Assembly (NCBI GenBank): GCA_029210175.1
Contig: JARGPL010000021.1
Coordinates: 23,512-87,511 of the forward strand
Direction: 5' to 3'
Length of the DNA: 64,000 nucleotides
From: Minwuia sp.
GTDB taxonomy: Bacteria > Pseudomonadota > Alphaproteobacteria > Minwuiales > Minwuiaceae
The first letter of the stretch is position 1. Every line of letters begins with the position of its first letter. Below are positions 60,649 through 64,000 of this stretch, in pieces. The position numbers were made by a program, and so were the translations under genes. The notes beneath the pieces were generated by a model that saw nothing but the letters and a program-made list of their open reading frames with translations, ran no database searches and was not told the DNA's origin.

Positions 60649-61953
60649 ATGAGCATCAGCATTCGATTGACGGGATTCATGCTGTACTGCCCGGCACCCC
60701 ATATGATCATGTCGTGGGTGTATCCGAAGGAGAAAATTCGGCACCAGTGGTCCGATGTGGAATATTGGGCGGAAATTGCCAGCACCCTGGAAGGGGGCGG
60801 ATTCGATCTTTTGTTTTTCGCCGATGGCCTGGGAGGCGGAAACAACGCACCCAGCGCAAAGTACGGGATACAGTTTCCAACGCATGATCCGCTGACGCTG
60901 ATCCCCTACTTGGCGGCGAAGACCACTGAACTCGGCTTCGCTGTCACGATGTCGACAACATTTTATCCGCCCTATTTGCTTGCCCGGAAGCTTGCAAGTC
61001 TGGATCACATCACAAAGGGGCGTATCGGCTGGAATATCGTGTGCTCGATCGCTTCCGGCGAGGCGCGGAACTTCGGGATGGAGCGGCTGCCACCTCACGA
61101 TGAGCGTTATGACCGTGCCGACGAGTTCATGGAGGTTGTGCAGAAACTTTGGCACAGCTGGGATGACGACGCTCTTCTGATGGACATGGAACACGGTATC
61201 TTCGCTGACCCGGACAAGATCCATACGATCGATTTCTCCGGCAAATGGTTCAAGGTACAGGGGCCGCTCGCCGTGTTGCCGTCACCACAGCGCTATCCGT
61301 ATCTTTTTCAGGCGGGCAGCTCGGATCGGGGGCGGGCCTTTGCCGCGCAGCATGCAGAATGCGTCTTTGGCATCGCCAACGGGACGAAGCAGATGGGCGA
61401 GTTTGTCCAGGACGTGCGGGACCGCACCGAACGCGCCGGCCGGGATCCCGCAGCGATGAAGTTCATCTGGTCTGCCCAGCCTCTGGTCGCTGAAACCGAA
61501 GTGGAGGCGCGGACCCGCCACGCCGAAATCAGGGAACGCATCCCGATCGAGGCGCAACTGGCCTTGATGTCGGCCCACTGGAACCTCGACCTGACGCGCT
61601 ATGATCTCGACAAGCCGGTCCAGGATCTCAATCTCGATGTCCAGGGCACCAAGGGCATGCTTGAAGGTTATGTGCGTGGCAATCCCGACATTACCTTGCG
61701 CGACATCGCCGGGAATTATCTCTCAAGCAGCGACAACAGCCCTATGGTCGGGACAGCCAGCCAGGTTGCCGATTATCTCGTCTACCTGATTGAGGAAGGT
61801 GGCGGCGACGGGTTTCAGATCACGCCCTCCTATTATGCGCCCGACTTCTACCGCGATATTGTCGCCACTCTGGTGCCCGAACTGCGACGTCGGGGTGTCC
61901 TGCGCTCCGATCACGAGCCTTCGATGACATTGCGGGAGCGGATGGCGCGATGA
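60649..61953 (+). CDS. NtaA/DszA-type FMN-dependent monooxygenase (LLM class)
   Basis: A 434-residue luciferase-family enzyme of the NtaA/SnaA/DszA group. Indicators are HQWSDVEYWAEIASTLEGGGFDLLFFAD, EPLTLIPYLAAKT-like DPLTLIPYLAAKTTELGF, STTFYPPYLLARKLASLDHITKGRIGWNIVCS, ERYDRADEFMEVVQKLW, HTIDFSGKWFKVQGPL and PYLFQAGSSDRGRAFAAQHAE. It oxygenates a substrate with FMNH2 supplied by a separate reductase. The next gene overlaps it by 4 bases and encodes a nitroreductase-fold flavoprotein, the likely partner. Known relatives act on chelators, sulfones and heterocycles. Confidence 0.92.
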   Translation: MSISIRLTGFMLYCPAPHMIMSWVYPKEKIRHQWSDVEYWAEIASTLEGGGFDLLFFADGLGGGNNAPSAKYGIQFPTHDPLTLIPYLAAKTTELGFAVTMSTTFYPPYLLARKLASLDHITKGRIGWNIVCSIASGEARNFGMERLPPHDERYDRADEFMEVVQKLWHSWDDDALLMDMEHGIFADPDKIHTIDFSGKWFKVQGPLAVLPSPQRYPYLFQAGSSDRGRAFAAQHAECVFGIANGTKQMGEFVQDVRDRTERAGRDPAAMKFIWSAQPLVAETEVEARTRHAEIRERIPIEAQLALMSAHWNLDLTRYDLDKPVQDLNLDVQGTKGMLEGYVRGNPDITLRDIAGNYLSSSDNSPMVGTASQVADYLVYLIEEGGGDGFQITPSYYAPDFYRDIVATLVPELRRRGVLRSDHEPSMTLRERMAR

Positions 61954-62831
61954 AGACCGGCTCACCTTCAGACACGCAGAACCCGGCCGCCGAAGTGGCG
62001 CGCGCGCGTCGGGCCTTTGTCGCGCGCTTCGGCGCAGCCGGGAACGGATTCGAGACCGACGGCAAATTCACGGAGGTTGTCGAGACACTGCTGTCACATC
62101 GCACCGTTCGGCGATTTTCGGACAGGGCCATTGCTGAAGACACGATGACAGCCGTGATCGCATCAGGTTTTTCAGCGCCATCAAAATCCGATCTTCAACA
62201 GGCAAGTATCATCCGGGTGTGTAATACGGAATTGCGTGCTCAGATCGGCGCACTTGTCCCGACCATGCCCTGGATTACAGGCGCGCCTGAATTTCTTGTC
62301 ATGCTGGCGGACGGCCATCGCATACGCCGGGTTTGCGAACTGGCAGAGAAGACATTTCAGAACGACAACCTGGATAACTTTGTTTCCGCCGTCAGTGACG
62401 CCAGTCTGGTCCTGCAGAACATGATCGTTGCCGCTGAGTCTTACGGGCTGGGCTGCTGCCCCATAAGTGTCGTGCGCGATCATTCTGATCAGATTTCAGC
62501 CTTGCTGAAGCTGCCGCCGCGCGTGATCCCGCTGGCCGGCCTGTGTATCGGATGGCCCGCAGACGAAGGTCATATCTCAATGCGTCTGCCGCTGGCAGCC
62601 ACGGTACATGTCGACAGCTATGACGACACCAACCTGCCAGCCCTGGTGGGTGCCTACGATCGCGAGCGAGACCAAAGGTACAGTATCCCCGATGCGCGCC
62701 AGAAACACCCGGATGCTTTCGGGGTGGCGGGTTTTTACAGTTGGAGCGAGGACAAGGCCCGACAAATGGCGTTCGAGGAACGTGGAAATGTTGGACCGTT
62801 CGCGCGACAGCGAGATTTTTCTTTGCGTTAG
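61950..62831 (+). CDS. nitroreductase-family flavin reductase (NfsA/FRP-like)
   Basis: A 293-residue nitroreductase-fold protein: LLSHRTVRRFSDRAIAEDTMTAVIASGFSAPSKSDLQQASIIRV (phosphate and FMN contacts), SDASLVLQNMIVAAESYGLGCCPISVVRD, PPRVIPLAGLCIGWPADEG and a C-terminal FGVAGFYSWSEDKARQMAFEERGN. It reduces FMN with NAD(P)H and is coupled by an ATGA overlap to the monooxygenase upstream, so supplying FMNH2 is the probable role. Direct reduction of a nitro or quinone substrate is the alternative. Confidence 0.88.
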   Translation: MKTGSPSDTQNPAAEVARARRAFVARFGAAGNGFETDGKFTEVVETLLSHRTVRRFSDRAIAEDTMTAVIASGFSAPSKSDLQQASIIRVCNTELRAQIGALVPTMPWITGAPEFLVMLADGHRIRRVCELAEKTFQNDNLDNFVSAVSDASLVLQNMIVAAESYGLGCCPISVVRDHSDQISALLKLPPRVIPLAGLCIGWPADEGHISMRLPLAATVHVDSYDDTNLPALVGAYDRERDQRYSIPDARQKHPDAFGVAGFYSWSEDKARQMAFEERGNVGPFARQRDFSLR

Positions 62832-62849
62832 AAGGATGGAGACACGGCA

Positions 62850-63722
62850 ATGACATCGATAAGCCTGAAAGAAATATCCCTTGAACAGACCAATCAGGGC
62901 ACTGGTATTCTGGTTCACGGCATACAGCTTCAGGACACGTTGAATGACGATGTGATTCTGGATTTGAAGATGCGTATCGCCAGAGAGGGCATTCTGATTT
63001 TTCGCGGACAAACGAATTTGTCAGAGGAAGAACAGATACGCTTTACCCGCCAGTTTGGACCGACAAATGGACACCCCCTGCCGGGCATAGGTGGCGACAA
63101 CCCCAATGATGATGCAAACAAGCAGATATTTTATCTGACGAATGCGATTGAACGAGGCGACAAGAACGCGGCCGGCAAACAGAATGCTCCGGCCAAAAAG
63201 ACCACACTGAGTCCCAATGAAGGGGAATTACAGTGGCACAGCGATCTTCAATACATGCCGGAGCCACAGGTCTATTCGATCCTGTATGGGATGGAGATTC
63301 CTGAGAACGGCGGCGATACCGAATGGTGCAACATGGAGAAGGCTTATGCGGCTCTCGATGAGGCCACGAAGCAGAGAATCAAGGATCTGACAGCTGTGAA
63401 CTGGCTCACCCGACGTCTGGAGCCTGTTTCGCATCCCGTGGTGCGCATCCATCCGCTTACCGGTCAGAAATCTCTCTACGTAAGTCCGGGCCTGACCCGA
63501 TACATCGAAGATATGGATAAGGCGGAAAGCGCGGAGTTGCTTTCCATGCTGACCTCACACGCGACCAAGCCGGAATTTTCCTATCGCCACAGCTGGTCAG
63601 AGGGCGATGTCATCATGTGGGATAACCGGCTCACCATGCATCGACGGCATGGCTTCGATCTTGAACAACGGCGCATTGTCAGACGCACCCAGACGATTGG
63701 CGAGCCTGTCATAGCTGCTTGA
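62850..63722 (+). CDS. TauD/TfdA family 2-oxoglutarate dioxygenase
   Basis: A 290-residue Fe(II)/2OG dioxygenase. The metal site is LQWHSDLQYMPEP (His-x-Asp) with the distal His in DNRLTMHRRHGFDL and the 2OG-binding Arg in RRIVRRTQTIGE; EGILIFRGQTNLSEEEQIRFTRQFGP is the N-terminal core. Members cleave taurine, aryloxyacetates, sulfate esters or related compounds by alpha-hydroxylation. It lies 18 bases after the nitroreductase gene with GGAG before the ATG, completing a three-gene oxygenase operon. It ends 29 bases before the IS element. Confidence 0.93.
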   Translation: MTSISLKEISLEQTNQGTGILVHGIQLQDTLNDDVILDLKMRIAREGILIFRGQTNLSEEEQIRFTRQFGPTNGHPLPGIGGDNPNDDANKQIFYLTNAIERGDKNAAGKQNAPAKKTTLSPNEGELQWHSDLQYMPEPQVYSILYGMEIPENGGDTEWCNMEKAYAALDEATKQRIKDLTAVNWLTRRLEPVSHPVVRIHPLTGQKSLYVSPGLTRYIEDMDKAESAELLSMLTSHATKPEFSYRHSWSEGDVIMWDNRLTMHRRHGFDLEQRRIVRRTQTIGEPVIAA

Positions 63723-63751
63723 GGAGGTCATGTTTTCCACTGATCTGACTA

Positions 63752-64000
63752 GGGCCTGAACCCAATCATCCTATTGATTTTGTTGAGTTGGTCTGATTCT
63801 CTGAGTGCCTGATTCGCACTGGAGGATTTGTATGGCCCGGCTTTTCTGGCTTGATGACACGCAGTGGGCGGCGATTGAGCCGCATTTGCCGAAGAACCAG
63901 CCTGGCGCACGGCGTGTTGATGATCGCCGAGTGATCTCAGGTATCATCCATGTGCTCAAGAGCGGCTGCCGCTGGTCCGATTGCCCTGTCGAGTACGGAC
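63752..64000 (+). mobile_element. IS5-family insertion sequence, left end (partial)
   Basis: The element seems to begin at GGGCCTGAACCC, directly after a TA dinucleotide (63750-63751) that could be one copy of a short target duplication. The transposase starts 80 bases inside. The right end lies beyond the window, so the inverted repeat cannot be confirmed. Confidence 0.75.
63832..64000 (+). CDS. IS5-family transposase, N-terminal part (partial)
   Basis: 56 codons are visible before the window edge. The start FWLDDTQWAAIEPHLP followed by NQPGARRVDDRRVISGIIHVLKSGCRWSDCP is the standard N-terminal domain of IS5-group (IS1031/IS427-like) transposases. GGAGGATTTGT precedes the ATG. Whether the gene is intact cannot be judged. 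It marks the right border of the catabolic island. Confidence 0.9.
   Translation, partial: MARLFWLDDTQWAAIEPHLPKNQPGARRVDDRRVISGIIHVLKSGCRWSDCPVEYG

Noticed and set aside
1..64000. CRISPR arrays, tRNA or rRNA genes, phage genes, defence systems
   Set aside because: No regularly spaced repeats, cloverleaf-like sequences, structural phage genes or known defence families were seen on reading both strands.

Overview
The window reads as chromosome of a GC-rich Gram-negative bacterium, most likely an alphaproteobacterium of Rhodospirillales type (inference). Supporting signs are a complete ccoNOQP-ccoGHIS (fixNOQP-fixGHIS) cluster next to a four-cysteine FNR-type regulator, Liv-type ABC transport, many acyl-CoA and alpha/beta-hydrolase catabolic genes, and Shine-Dalgarno-led starts. 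No rRNA, tRNA, CRISPR array or prophage was recognised. Genes are packed tightly: no gene-free stretch exceeds 300 bases, and the longest gaps (28350-28606, 33506-33747, 26526-26756) hold at most small inverted repeats.

Layout. 1-6028: end of a hydrolase, an acyl-CoA dehydrogenase, an ammonium transporter fused to a histidine kinase, a LinB-like haloalkane dehalogenase and a GAF kinase with a degraded ATP site. 6166-13231: GMC oxidoreductase, aspartate-semialdehyde dehydrogenase (asd), an SDR/SnoaL/DUF6134 operon and small hydrolases. 13322-20181: a livHMGF transporter with its own acyl-CoA ligase and substrate-binding protein. 20366-24190: an operon with a metallo-beta-lactamase-fold protein, a NicX-like ring-cleavage dioxygenase, an alpha/beta hydrolase and an internally deleted acyl-CoA dehydrogenase. 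24200-30105: M81 peptidase, BAX-inhibitor-1 protein, and a corrinoid methyl-transfer module (non-pyrrolysine MttB homologue, corrinoid protein, DUF1638).

30089-34350: hydrolase, luciferase-like oxidoreductase, HAD protein, a small Lys/Ala-rich protein and a glycine-zipper lipoprotein. 34386-39652: six genes in one direction, comprising a glycosyltransferase-like / 2OG-oxygenase / TIGR03032 cassette followed by the coenzyme F420 genes npdG, cofE and cofD. 39711-43014: an AtzG/AtzE-like amidase pair, an old yellow enzyme and a SnoaL protein. 43161-52330: the cbb3 oxidase structural and maturation genes, a perfect FNR/FixK box, a divergent hemerythrin and the FNR-type regulator. 52531-53880: an enoyl-CoA hydratase and a frameshifted, truncated acyl-CoA synthetase.

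53881-64000 looks like an acquired catabolic island. It breaks into the synthetase pseudogene on the left and is bordered by an IS5-family element on the right. It carries two divergent operons around a TetR regulator: acyl-CoA dehydrogenase, Baeyer-Villiger-type monooxygenase, CoA ligase and carboxyltransferase on one strand; a two-component flavin monooxygenase, a nitroreductase-fold partner and a TauD dioxygenase on the other. The region as a whole suggests a metabolically versatile heterotroph that can respire at low oxygen and degrades cyclic, halogenated or methylated organic compounds.
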